From an uncultured Clostridia bacterium (GTDB lineage: Bacteria; Bacillota; Clostridia; Oscillospirales; Acutalibacteraceae), in assembly GCA_947165755.1 (NCBI GenBank), contig CAMVBR010000003.1, positions 1 through 41,327 on the forward strand: DNA of 41,327 nt, written 5' to 3'. Both the position numbers and the translations under genes were made by a program. Under the pieces are notes generated by a model. The model saw only the letters and a program-made list of their open reading frames with translations, searched no databases and was not told the origin of the DNA. Each line of letters begins with the position of its first letter. Positions within the stretch are counted from its first letter, which is position 1. This document shows positions 9,837 through 19,096 of this stretch, piece by piece.

Positions 9837-10481
9837 ATGAAATCATTTTTAATCATCGGCCTCAGTACGTTTGGTTCACATTTATGTAAAAAACTCTCGT
9901 CATTGGATTCTGAAGTTATGATCGCAGATGAAGATACAATGAAAGTTGAATCCATGACGCCCTATGCCGTAAGCGCAAGAATTGCGGATTGTACTAACAC
10001 CGACGTGCTCGAAAGCTTTGGCGTCGATGAGTTTGACGCGTGTTTTGTCTGCCTTGGCGATCACTTTTCCGATGCGCTTGAAATCACATTTTCGTTAAAG
10101 GAATTGGGCGCAAAAAAAGTGATCTGCGAAGTGAACAGAGATATTGAGAAGAAATTTTTGCTTCGCAACGGCGCAGATCAGGTTGTATATCCGGAATACG
10201 ATCTTGCGCTTCGCATCGCGATCAGCGAAAGCAACGACAGTATTTTTGATGCGATCGATCTTGGTGAGGATTATGCGATATACGAAATAGCAACGCCCTC
10301 CGTCTGGTACGGAAAAACGATACGTGATCTGAACATCCGCCAAAGACACAGTCTGAACGTAATTGCGGTAAAGAAAAATTCCGAATTGAAACCTGTTTTA
10401 TCCCCGGATTATATTTTCAATGCCGAAGATCATTTGCTTGTGATGGGGCATATCAAAAATATCACATCTCTGATCAAGTAG
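9837..10481 (+). CDS. ktrA: TrkA/KtrA family potassium uptake regulatory subunit
   Basis: RCK-N Rossmann LIIGLSTFGSHLCKKLSSLDSEVMIADED plus C-terminal RCK-C; directly downstream of ktrB. Confidence 0.85.
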   Translation: MKSFLIIGLSTFGSHLCKKLSSLDSEVMIADEDTMKVESMTPYAVSARIADCTNTDVLESFGVDEFDACFVCLGDHFSDALEITFSLKELGAKKVICEVNRDIEKKFLLRNGADQVVYPEYDLALRIAISESNDSIFDAIDLGEDYAIYEIATPSVWYGKTIRDLNIRQRHSLNVIAVKKNSELKPVLSPDYIFNAEDHLLVMGHIKNITSLIK

Positions 10482-10525
10482 CCCCGGCGATCCAACTTAC
10501 CGGCGGTATCGTTCTGTTCTTTTGA

Positions 10526-10554
10526 TTCTATTTTTTGCGCGCGCTTCATAAAAT
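10526..10554 (+). promoter_or_regulatory. Candidate sigma-E-type promoter for yabP
   Basis: TTCTATT-14 nt-CATAAAAT compared with the B. subtilis SigE consensus KMATATT-13/15-CATACAMT; lies just upstream of the sporulation operon. Confidence 0.45.
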
Positions 10555-10585
10555 GAACCAGAAGCATTCTATGGAGGCCCTTCTT

Positions 10586-10858
10586 ATGGAAGAAAACAGC
10601 ATCAATTTGCCGCACACGCTTTATATCGATAACAGGAATACGATCACCGTAACCGGCGTTACGGACGTCGGCAGTTTCAATGAAGAGTTGATCCATCTAT
10701 CCACGTCGCTTGGCGACGTAAGTATTACGGGGGAGTCCCTTCAGGTCACAAAACTGGATCTGCAGAGCGGCGAGGTAACGGTGACCGGCAGGATCACCTC
10801 GCTCTCTTATTCAGAAACACGCACGAAGGGCACTCTGTTCTCGAGGATGTTCAGTTGA
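10586..10858 (+). CDS. yabP: Sporulation protein YabP
   Basis: PHTLYIDNRNTITVTGVTDVGSFNEE...L of the YabP/YqfC family; GGAGG SD at about 10573; followed by yabQ with TGATG overlap. Confidence 0.88.
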   Translation: MEENSINLPHTLYIDNRNTITVTGVTDVGSFNEELIHLSTSLGDVSITGESLQVTKLDLQSGEVTVTGRITSLSYSETRTKGTLFSRMFS

Positions 10859-11205
10859 TGTTCGGACTCAGTCATAGTTTTTCCGTATTTGTTTTTTTGA
10901 AAAGCCTCGGCATTGGGTATCTGCTTGGGTTGGTTTATACTTTTTTCAAGCTGCTGCGTATGATCGGACTCAGGCATTCTATTCTTGTTTTTTTTCAAGA
11001 TGTTCTTTATTTCGTTATATCGGCGTTTGTTGTTTTTCTCTTTGTGCTTGAAATCAATGCAGGTATTTTTCGTTTCTATATTTTTATCGGGATCCTGATC
11101 GGTTTTATTCTTTTTTATCTTATGTCATTCAGCATATTTCATTATTGTTTTCGCAGGATCAAAAACAGATGCGCGAATCACAAAAAACGCGCAGGCAGAA
11201 AATGA
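10858..11205 (+). CDS. yabQ: Spore cortex biosynthesis protein YabQ
   Basis: Hydrophobic, GYLLGLVYTFFKLLR...FQDVLYFV YabQ-like sequence, yabP-yabQ-divIC synteny. Confidence 0.82.
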   Translation: MFGLSHSFSVFVFLKSLGIGYLLGLVYTFFKLLRMIGLRHSILVFFQDVLYFVISAFVVFLFVLEINAGIFRFYIFIGILIGFILFYLMSFSIFHYCFRRIKNRCANHKKRAGRK

Positions 11206-11244
11206 AAAGATACCGGTTTTTGTATAAAAAATAGTAAAAAACTA

Positions 11245-11274
11245 TTGCAAGCCGGGCAGTTTCTGGTATATAAT
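11245..11274 (+). promoter_or_regulatory. Sigma-A-like promoter for divIC
   Basis: TTGCAA-18 nt-TATAAT. Confidence 0.6.
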
Positions 11275-11304
11275 TAAGCAGAAACAAAAATATGAGGATC
11301 GTAT

Positions 11305-11595
11305 ATGAAATTTAAAATAATTAACAAGCACAGTAAAATATTGATTGCGCTTGCATCATTTTTACTGGTATTTACAGTTGTGTTTTTTGCGATACTGCAA
11401 AAAAATGTAAAAACGAAAGAGGCGGAATTAGAATCCCTTCGTCTCGAGCTTCAGGAACTGCAGGATGAAAACAGCGAGCTGGAGTATTTGATCAATGAGG
11501 CGGATGAGGCTGAGTTGTTTGAGCATTTGGCGCGCGAGCGCGGTTATGTATACCCGGACGAAAAAGTTTACTATAACGTAACCCCCGGAAGTTAA
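11305..11595 (+). CDS. divIC: Septum formation initiator (DivIC/FtsL-like)
   Basis: Single N-terminal TM followed by a coiled coil and LARERGYVYPDEKVYYN C-terminus; position after yabQ. Confidence 0.8.
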   Translation: MKFKIINKHSKILIALASFLLVFTVVFFAILQKNVKTKEAELESLRLELQELQDENSELEYLINEADEAELFEHLARERGYVYPDEKVYYNVTPGS

Positions 11596-11636
11596 AGATT
11601 TTTTTGGCAGATCAAACTGGAGGATATAAATCATTT

Positions 11637-12080
11637 ATGCAGTCAACAGTCGGCGAAATCTATGATGGAAAGGTGACCGGACTTACAAGCTTCGGCGCTT
11701 TTGTTAAGCTTTCCAACGGCGAAACAGGTATGGTACATATTTCTGAAGTAGCTTATGCTTATGTCAAGGATATCAATGCTTATCTTTCGGAAGGTCAGGA
11801 CGTAAAAGTTAAAGTGATCAATATCGGCGATAATAACAAAATCAGCCTTTCGATCAAACAGGCGGAAGATAAGCCGAAGGATGTTGCAAAACCGCGGCCC
11901 ACGGTCTCAAAACGCAGCGATATTTCCAGAGAAAGCGCACGTTCGCAATCATCTGTGGCTGGGCCGATGTCCTTTGAGGATATGATGGCAAAATTCAAGG
12001 CCGACAGCGAAGAAAAAATGTCGGCTTTACGGCGTTCTTCAGATTCCGGAAGAAATCCACGCAAAGGGAACAAATCATAA
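11637..12080 (+). CDS. S1 domain RNA-binding protein (YabR-like)
   Basis: VGEIYDGKVTGLTSFGAFVKLSNGETGMVHISEVAYAYVKDINAYLSEGQDVKVKVI; SD ctggagg upstream of ATG 11637. Confidence 0.88.
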   Translation: MQSTVGEIYDGKVTGLTSFGAFVKLSNGETGMVHISEVAYAYVKDINAYLSEGQDVKVKVINIGDNNKISLSIKQAEDKPKDVAKPRPTVSKRSDISRESARSQSSVAGPMSFEDMMAKFKADSEEKMSALRRSSDSGRNPRKGNKS

Positions 12081-12081
12081 T

Positions 12082-12924
12082 ATGAGAGAAATTGACGTTC
12101 ATCTGATATCCAAAGCTGTTTCAGAAGCTTTTATCGATGCAAATTTACATTTGCCCGAAGATCTCAAATGCAGAATTGATGAATGTGAAAAAAAAGAAAG
12201 TGTTCTTATCGCAAAGAGCACTTTTTCTGATATGCAGTCAAATCTTCTTGCCGCCGAAACACTGCAGATTCCGATCTGCCAGGATTGCGGTATGGCCGTT
12301 GTATTTGCCGAAATCGGGCAGGATGTCCATCTTACAGGCGGATATCTTGAGGATGCGATTAATAATGGCGTTGCCGACGGCTATGAGAGAGGGTATCTTC
12401 GGAAATCCGTTGTTGCGGATCCTATCAGACGTGGAAATACCGGGAATAACACACCTGCTGTGATCCACACGCGTATTGTTCCCGGCGATCATATCACACT
12501 TACCTGCGCGCCAAAGGGGTTCGGCAGTGAAAATATGAGCGCGTTGAAAATGTTTCAGCCATCCGCAAATCGTTCCGATATCATTGATTTTGTTGTGGAA
12601 TGCGTCAGGGTTGCGGATGCCAAGCCCTGTCCGCCGGTTGTTGTCGGCGTAGGCATCGGCGGTGATTTTGAGTTATGCGCGCTTCTTTCAAAAAAAGCAT
12701 TGTGCCGTTCTGTGGAAAAATCAAATCCCGATCCGTTTTATGCGCAATTGGAAGCGGATATGCTCAACAAGATCAACACGCTTAATATAGGCCCGCAAGG
12801 GTACGGCGGCTGCATTACCGCCCTGGCTGTAAATATAGAAACTTTCGCCACACACATTGCCGGGCTTCCGGTTGCAGTAAATATCGGTTGCCATGTAACG
12901 AGGCATAAAACGGTGACGTTGTAA
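12082..12924 (+). CDS. Class I fumarate hydratase alpha subunit / tartrate dehydratase alpha-like
   Basis: QICQDCGMAVVFAEIG, RRGNTGNNTPAVIHTRIVPGD, APKGFGSENMSALKM, KPCPPVVVGVGIGGDFE. Confidence 0.88.
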   Translation: MREIDVHLISKAVSEAFIDANLHLPEDLKCRIDECEKKESVLIAKSTFSDMQSNLLAAETLQIPICQDCGMAVVFAEIGQDVHLTGGYLEDAINNGVADGYERGYLRKSVVADPIRRGNTGNNTPAVIHTRIVPGDHITLTCAPKGFGSENMSALKMFQPSANRSDIIDFVVECVRVADAKPCPPVVVGVGIGGDFELCALLSKKALCRSVEKSNPDPFYAQLEADMLNKINTLNIGPQGYGGCITALAVNIETFATHIAGLPVAVNIGCHVTRHKTVTL

Positions 12925-12996
12925 TACCATTGTTGCATATTACACAAAAACAAAACATATCCCATTTGGAATCTTGTAAAATATTTAATAATACTA

Positions 12997-13025
12997 TTTA
13001 CAAATACAAGCAAATGTGATATAAT
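12997..13025 (+). promoter_or_regulatory. Sigma-A-like promoter for hpf
   Basis: TTTACA-17 nt-TATAAT. Confidence 0.7.
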
Positions 13026-13120
13026 AAAGCTGAACTTGAAAGAAAGGCGGGGGCGAAAATGTTTGTTTTCGGCATCCGTCTGTTTTTTCAGTCAAATTCA
13101 ACCGAAAAGGGGATGTGGTT

Positions 13121-13645
13121 ATGAATATCACAGTAGTCGGAAGAAAATGCACGCCGAGAGATTCCTTCAAGGAGAGAGCCGAAAAGAAGCTCGCAAAACT
13201 TGATAAATTCTTTGGCGACGAGGCCAGTGCCAAGGTAACTGCAACCGTTGAAAAAAAGTTTCAGACCGTGGAGGTCACTGTAGATAATAACGGTATGTTT
13301 TTCAGGGCGCAGGCAAAGGCTGAAAATATGAACGATGCGCTTGACGAGTGTGTGGATCTGCTGATCCGCCAGATCCGAAAAAACAGAACTAAGCTTGAAA
13401 AGCGTTTCCGCGGCGGAACGATTCCCGAAATAGACACGGCGGATGAACCTGAGGAAGAAACCCAGTTTGAAGTTGTACGCACCAAGGTGATCCCGCTCAA
13501 GCCGCAGTCTGTTGACGAAGCGATCCTGCAGATGAACATGCTCGGCCATAAATTCTACATGTTCCGTAATTCCGCGGATGGGGCCGTTGCGCTTGTTTAT
13601 TCCCGTGACGACGGCGGATACGGCCTGATCATTCCCCAGGAATAA
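13121..13645 (+). CDS. hpf: Ribosome hibernation promoting factor, long form
   Basis: MNITVVGRKCTPRDSFKERAEKKLAKLDKFFG N-domain and PLKPQSVDEAILQMNMLGHKFYMFRNSADGAVALVYSRDDGGYGLI C-terminal dimerisation domain. Confidence 0.93.
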   Translation: MNITVVGRKCTPRDSFKERAEKKLAKLDKFFGDEASAKVTATVEKKFQTVEVTVDNNGMFFRAQAKAENMNDALDECVDLLIRQIRKNRTKLEKRFRGGTIPEIDTADEPEEETQFEVVRTKVIPLKPQSVDEAILQMNMLGHKFYMFRNSADGAVALVYSRDDGGYGLIIPQE

Positions 13646-13672
13646 AAATTCATTCGTGAGCCTGAAAAATGC

Positions 13673-13701
13673 TTGACAAAAACAAGCGCTGATTGTACAA
13701 T
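13673..13701 (+). promoter_or_regulatory. Near-consensus sigma-A promoter upstream of GS-III
   Basis: TTGACA-17 nt-TACAAT. Confidence 0.75.
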
Positions 13702-13715
13702 AAATAATGTTAACG

Positions 13716-13750
13716 GGGCTGCGGAACGTGTATGTTCCGTAGCCCTTTTT
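13716..13750 (+). terminator. Strong intrinsic terminator or leader attenuator upstream of GS-III
   Basis: GGGCTGCGGAAC-GTGTAT-GTTCCGTAGCCC (12 bp, one G.U) followed by TTTTTGTATTTTTATT. Confidence 0.85.
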
Positions 13751-13785
13751 GTATTTTTATTCTATTCTGAAAGGTATGACCGATC

Positions 13786-15879
13786 ATGGAGACAGTAACC
13801 AATTACTTCGGTTCCGAGGTTTTTAACGATACCGTTATGAAGGAACGCCTTCCTCTTGAAACCTACGAGCTGCTGCAGCGTACCATAAAAAACGGAAAAC
13901 ATCTCGAATTAGGGCTTGCAAACGTTGTGGCGAACGCGATGAAGGATTGGGCCATTGAAAAAGGCGCAACACATTTTACACATTGGTTCCAGCCCATGAC
14001 CGGCATTACCGCAGAGAAGCACGATAGCTTTATCTCTCCGGCGCCCGGCGGAAAAGTACTGATGGAGTTTTCGGGAAAAGAGCTGATTCAGGGGGAGCCT
14101 GACGCTTCTTCTTTCCCGTCCGGCGGCTTGCGCGCCACGTTTGAAGCCCGCGGATATACGGCTTGGGATGCAACAAGCTACGCGTTTATAAAAGACAATA
14201 CCCTTTGTATTCCCACCGCGTTCTGCTCCTACGGCGGACATGCTCTTGATAAAAAGACGCCTCTGCTTCGTTCCATGCAGGCGTTATCACGTCAGGCGCT
14301 TCGTGTGGTCAAGCTTTTCGGGAACGAAGACGTGACCCGTGTTGATACGACCGTAGGCGCGGAGCAGGAATATTTTTTGATCGACAAATCTGTATTTGAA
14401 AAACGGAAAGACCTGATTTATACCGGCAGAACGCTTTTCGGAGCAAAACCGCCGAAGGGGCAGGAGATGGACGACCACTATTTCGGCGCAATCAAACCCC
14501 GTGTTCTTGCTTTTATGAAAGAGCTCGATGAAGAACTCTGGAAACTCGGCATCCTCGCCAAAACCGAACATAATGAAGTGGCGCCCGCGCAGCATGAGCT
14601 CGCGCCGATCTTTACCACAACGAATATCGCAGCCGACCACAATCAGCTTACCATGGAACTGATGCAGAAGATCGCCAAAAAGCACGATATGGTTTGCTTG
14701 CTGCACGAAAAACCCTTTGCCGGCGTCAACGGTTCCGGCAAGCACAATAACTGGTCTCTCAGCACGGATACCGGCAAGAACCTTTTAAACCCCGGGGATA
14801 CCCCCGCGCAGAACGCACAGTTCCTTCTGTTTCTATGCGCTGTGATCAAGGCGGTAGACGATTACCAGGACCTGATCCGTATCAGCGTTGCATCGGCCTC
14901 CAACGACCACCGCCTCGGTGCAAACGAAGCGCCGCCCGCCGTTGTTTCCATTTTCCTCGGCTCTGAACTCACAGAGATCCTTGATTCGATCGAAAAAGAT
15001 ACGTCCTACGGCAAGAAAGAAAAGGAGACGCTTCGTATCGGCGTACATACGCTCCCGAAATTCACAAAGGACACGACCGACAGAAACAGGACCTCGCCTT
15101 TCGCGTTTACCGGCAACAAGTTTGAATTCAGAATGCTCGGTTCCTCCGCCTCCATTTCCGATGCGAACGTAATGATCAACACGAGCGTTGCACAGTCGCT
15201 GAAGGAATTTGCAGATTTTCTTGAAAACTCTGAGAATTTTGAATCTGACCTGCACGACCTGATCAAGAGAACCATATCGGAACATAAGCGGATCATTTTC
15301 AACGGCAACGGTTACGACGATCAGTGGATCCTAGAGGCTGAGCGCAGAGGGCTGCTGAATCTGAAATCCACGCCGGATTGCTTGCCGTATTTGCTGCACG
15401 AAAAAAACGTAAAGCTTTTCACGGAGCATAAAGTGTTCTCCCTCGAGGAATTACGTGCGCAGTATGAGATCCAGATGGAGGCATACTGCAAGATCATCAA
15501 TATTGAAGCGCTTACGCTGCTGAATATGGTAAACAAGGATATCCTTCCTGCCATTTCGGGATTTACGGAAGAGCTCTGCCGCGCATATAATCAAAAAAAG
15601 AAAACAGGTCTTACGCTTGATCTTTCTTACGAAGAGGCCCTGATCTCTTCACTTTCCGGCCTCACCGGAGATTTATATGAAAAAATGCAGACGTTGGAAT
15701 CCGCCATGGATCGCAGAGAGTCTTTTGAAGACGTGGGAGAGAAAGCAAGATATTATAAGGACGTCATTTTTGCTTCCATGATCGAGATCCGCAGCATTGT
15801 TGATGAAATGGAAAACAAAACAAGATCCACCGCGTGGCCGTATCCCACCTACGGCGCCATTCTGTTCAGTGTGAAATAA
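13786..15879 (+). CDS. glnN: Glutamine synthetase type III
   Basis: 697 aa; [78 protein letters not shown] motifs of GS-III. Confidence 0.95.
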   Translation: METVTNYFGSEVFNDTVMKERLPLETYELLQRTIKNGKHLELGLANVVANAMKDWAIEKGATHFTHWFQPMTGITAEKHDSFISPAPGGKVLMEFSGKELIQGEPDASSFPSGGLRATFEARGYTAWDATSYAFIKDNTLCIPTAFCSYGGHALDKKTPLLRSMQALSRQALRVVKLFGNEDVTRVDTTVGAEQEYFLIDKSVFEKRKDLIYTGRTLFGAKPPKGQEMDDHYFGAIKPRVLAFMKELDEELWKLGILAKTEHNEVAPAQHELAPIFTTTNIAADHNQLTMELMQKIAKKHDMVCLLHEKPFAGVNGSGKHNNWSLSTDTGKNLLNPGDTPAQNAQFLLFLCAVIKAVDDYQDLIRISVASASNDHRLGANEAPPAVVSIFLGSELTEILDSIEKDTSYGKKEKETLRIGVHTLPKFTKDTTDRNRTSPFAFTGNKFEFRMLGSSASISDANVMINTSVAQSLKEFADFLENSENFESDLHDLIKRTISEHKRIIFNGNGYDDQWILEAERRGLLNLKSTPDCLPYLLHEKNVKLFTEHKVFSLEELRAQYEIQMEAYCKIINIEALTLLNMVNKDILPAISGFTEELCRAYNQKKKTGLTLDLSYEEALISSLSGLTGDLYEKMQTLESAMDRRESFEDVGEKARYYKDVIFASMIEIRSIVDEMENKTRSTAWPYPTYGAILFSVK

Positions 15880-15882
15880 TTT

Positions 15883-16710
15883 ATGGAAGAATTTGATATT
15901 GCATTTTATTGGCAGGCTGCCGATTATATCCGCGGTATTATCCGTGAAACACCCGACGTTGCCGTTGTGCTCGGCTCCGCCATGGGCCCCTTTACGAATA
16001 AAATACGGAACACAGTAGAAATCGATTATGCGGATATCCCGAATTTTCCTGTGTCTACCGTGGCTTTTCACGCGGGAAAGCTTGTTTTCGGAACCCTCGG
16101 CACAAAAAAGGTCCTGTGCATGTCCGGTCGTTTTCACGCTTACGAAGGCTATAACGCCGTGCTTCTCAGTATGCCCGTACGGGTATTTCATCTGCTCGGC
16201 GTAAAACAGACGATCCTTACAAACGCCGCAGGCGCGGTAAATCTTTCTTATGCACCCGGCGACGTTATGATCATTTCAGACCACATAAAGCTTTCGTCGC
16301 AAAGTCCTATGATCGGTCCGAACATTCCCGCTTTCGGCGATCGTTTCTTCGACGTGAGCGATATGTATACCGCTTCGCTTCGTAAAACAGCTCTGAACTG
16401 CGCGAAGCACAGCCCGCTGCGTTTCCACGAAGGCGTATATATGTATTTTGCCGGCCCGCAGTTTGAAACGCCTGCCGAGATCCGCATGGCGCGTATCCTC
16501 GGGGCGGACGCCGTAGGTATGTCTACCGTACCCGAAGCGCTTACGGCTGCGCATTGCGGCATGCCGGTGCTCGGTTTTTCCGTCATCACGAATATGGCTG
16601 CCGGGATCGTAAAGGAAGCAACCCTATCGCATGAAGAAGTTGCGAATACTATGGCCGTTGTAAACGAACGGTTTTCTGATTATCTGGAAGAAGTGATCAA
16701 CGCGATATGA
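15883..16710 (+). CDS. punA: Purine nucleoside phosphorylase (6-oxopurine class)
   Basis: VAVVLGSAMG, GRFHAYEGY, LTNAAGAVN, GPQFETPAEIRMARILGADAVGMSTVPEALTAAHCGMPVLGFSVITNMA. Confidence 0.9.
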   Translation: MEEFDIAFYWQAADYIRGIIRETPDVAVVLGSAMGPFTNKIRNTVEIDYADIPNFPVSTVAFHAGKLVFGTLGTKKVLCMSGRFHAYEGYNAVLLSMPVRVFHLLGVKQTILTNAAGAVNLSYAPGDVMIISDHIKLSSQSPMIGPNIPAFGDRFFDVSDMYTASLRKTALNCAKHSPLRFHEGVYMYFAGPQFETPAEIRMARILGADAVGMSTVPEALTAAHCGMPVLGFSVITNMAAGIVKEATLSHEEVANTMAVVNERFSDYLEEVINAI

Positions 16711-18005
16711 AAACTTTATACTGCAATGCCGACGTTCTCCTGTATAGGGAACAAGGCTTCTATGTATTGAAAAACGCGTATGTCGGCGTGGAAAACGACA
16801 GATTCTGTTACGTGGGAACCGAGAAGCCGGCAACCCCCTATGACAGAATTACGGATATGCGCAACAAATTGATCATGCCGGGGCTGTACAATTGCCATAC
16901 CCATGCGCCTATGGTTCTGCTGCGCGGCATCGGAAGCGGATTACCGTTGGATAAATGGCTGTTTGAGGCCGTATTTCCCATAGAAGACAAGCTTACGCCG
17001 GAGCTGATCTCCACCGGCAGCGATCTTGCCATAGCTGAAATGATCGCCGGCGGTACCGTCAGTTTTTCAGATATGTATTTCTTTCCTGAAAAAACCGTTG
17101 AATCGGTTCTTAAATCTGGTATGAAAGCGAATATCTCGCGCCCTGTGCAGGCATTTCGGCCCGGAGATCCGGGGGCGCTTTCCCGCATCCGTGAATCTGT
17201 TGCGTTATTCAACTCTTATCACGGAGCCGGCAGCGGCCGGGTGCTTGTTGATTTTTGCATACACGCCGAATATACGTGTAATGAAGAGACTGTTGCGCAG
17301 TACAGCGCCTTATGCACCGAACTGCACGGCAATATGCATATCCATCTCAGTGAAACAGAAAAGGAGCACGAGGCGTGCAAAGCAAAATACGGCAAAACGC
17401 CCGCCAGATGGTTTTTTGATCTCGGGGCTTTTGATTCCCGTGCCTTTGCCGCGCACTGCGTAACGCTGGAAGAAGAGGATATGCAGATACTGAAAGAAAA
17501 AAATGTAAGTATCGTTCATAACCCCACAAGCAACCTGAAACTCGGCAGCGGATTCGCGCCGATCCCGAAGTATCTTGATTTGGGTATAAACGTTGCTTTG
17601 GGTACGGATGGCGCCGCCAGCAACAACAATCTGAATATGTTCGAGGAAATGCATCTCGCCGGAATCATTCACAATGGTTACGAAAGGAACGCCACGGCAA
17701 TATCAGCAAATACCGTGCTTGAAATGGCGACTGTAAACGGCGCCGCACTGCAGGGAAGAGAACAGTGCGGCAGAATCGAGGTCGGTTGCCACGCAGATTT
17801 TATTGCCGTTGATCTGGATCGTCCCCATATGACTCCGCAGTTGGATCTGCCGGCCCTGCTTGTATATTCCGCCGGCGCGGGAGATGTTTGTTTAACAGTA
17901 TGCGACGGGAAAGAACTGTATAAAAACGGGGAGTTTTATACGCTCGACATTGAAAAAACACGTTTTGATTTGGTGCATGCACTGAAAGAGCTTTACGGTG
18001 ATTGA
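16707..18005 (+). CDS. Amidohydrolase, 5-methylthioadenosine/S-adenosylhomocysteine deaminase family
   Basis: MPGLYNCHTHAPMVLLRGIGSGLPLDKWLFE, MHIHLSETEKE, AAHCVTL, VHNPTSNLKLGSGFAPIPK, ALGTDGAASNNNLNMFEEM. Confidence 0.9.
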   Translation: MKTLYCNADVLLYREQGFYVLKNAYVGVENDRFCYVGTEKPATPYDRITDMRNKLIMPGLYNCHTHAPMVLLRGIGSGLPLDKWLFEAVFPIEDKLTPELISTGSDLAIAEMIAGGTVSFSDMYFFPEKTVESVLKSGMKANISRPVQAFRPGDPGALSRIRESVALFNSYHGAGSGRVLVDFCIHAEYTCNEETVAQYSALCTELHGNMHIHLSETEKEHEACKAKYGKTPARWFFDLGAFDSRAFAAHCVTLEEEDMQILKEKNVSIVHNPTSNLKLGSGFAPIPKYLDLGINVALGTDGAASNNNLNMFEEMHLAGIIHNGYERNATAISANTVLEMATVNGAALQGREQCGRIEVGCHADFIAVDLDRPHMTPQLDLPALLVYSAGAGDVCLTVCDGKELYKNGEFYTLDIEKTRFDLVHALKELYGD

Positions 18006-18015
18006 GGAGGATACA

Positions 18016-19083
18016 ATGGAACGTGCGGATGAAAAGCTTGCGTTCATGCTTCAATATAACAATATCGCCTGGTATGAAGAAGGCGCTGTGAAGATCCTTG
18101 ACAGGCGCATATATCCTTCACAGGTACGGTTCGTTACCTGCAAAACCTACCCTGAAGTGATTGCCGCCTTGCGGGATATGGTCACGCAAAGCGCAGGCCC
18201 ATATACAGCCGCGGCGGCCGGGATGGCTCTGGCTGCCTATGAATGCAGAAATGAACCGGCGGAAAATCAAATCGCGTTTCTTGAAAAAGCATCGAACGAT
18301 ATTGCAAACGCACGTCCTACCACAGCCCGAAGAATGGCGCTGATCACGGGCGGCTGTTTGGAAACGGCAAAAAAAGCGCTTTCCGCAGGACAGAATGTGC
18401 CCGCAGCCATAACGGAATATCTGATCGCCGCAAACAACAAACGGTATAATAAAGTTTATCAGATGGCAAAGCATCTCGTCTCATTGATTCCGTCAGGCGG
18501 TGCGGTAATGACCCAATGCTTCGGCGAGACCATCGTGGGACAGATGTGCCGTGTGCTGAAAGAGCAGGGGAAAGGCGACGTCCGTATATTTTGCCCGGAA
18601 ACACGTCCTTATTTTCAGGGAGCGCGGCTGACCGCTACCGTTTGCAGGGATATGGGTATGGATGTGACCGTGATCACCGATAATATGCCTGCCTTTGTTA
18701 TGAAAAAGGAACGCGTCGATTTGTTCACCTCGGCTGCGGACGCCATCTGCATGGATGGCCACGTTGTCAACAAAGTGGGGACGTATCAGATCGCGATTGC
18801 AGCAAAATATCACGGAATACCGTACTACGTTACCGGAGCGCCGGATCGCGTGCATCCCGGAATTGAAAACGTGGAAATCGAAATGCGAGATCCGGAGTTT
18901 ACGCTTCAGGCGATGGGCGTACGGACCGCTGCGGAAGGGGTAAAAGGATACTATCCCGCTTTTGATATCACACCGCCGTCACTTGTTTCCGGAGTTGTTA
19001 CTGACGCCGGAATATACGCCGCGGATCAGCTGGACCGCTATTATCAGGAAACGGATACGCTTCCTTTTGAATTGATCATATAA
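18016..19083 (+). CDS. MtnA-like (eIF-2B alpha-related) S-methyl-5-thioribose-1-phosphate isomerase family
   Basis: MTQCFGETIVG (catalytic Cys position), ETRPYFQGARLTA, ITDNMPAFVM (Asp position), VVNKVGTYQIA, PPSLVSGVVTDAGIY. Confidence 0.85.
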   Translation: MERADEKLAFMLQYNNIAWYEEGAVKILDRRIYPSQVRFVTCKTYPEVIAALRDMVTQSAGPYTAAAAGMALAAYECRNEPAENQIAFLEKASNDIANARPTTARRMALITGGCLETAKKALSAGQNVPAAITEYLIAANNKRYNKVYQMAKHLVSLIPSGGAVMTQCFGETIVGQMCRVLKEQGKGDVRIFCPETRPYFQGARLTATVCRDMGMDVTVITDNMPAFVMKKERVDLFTSAADAICMDGHVVNKVGTYQIAIAAKYHGIPYYVTGAPDRVHPGIENVEIEMRDPEFTLQAMGVRTAAEGVKGYYPAFDITPPSLVSGVVTDAGIYAADQLDRYYQETDTLPFELII

Positions 19084-19096
19084 GGACGGTGCTTCT

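Noticed and set aside
13716-13745. Canonical ANTAR antiterminator target upstream of glnN
   Set aside because: The hexaloop GTGTAT lacks the A at position 1 and G at position 4, and there is no first hairpin between the predicted TSS and the terminator.
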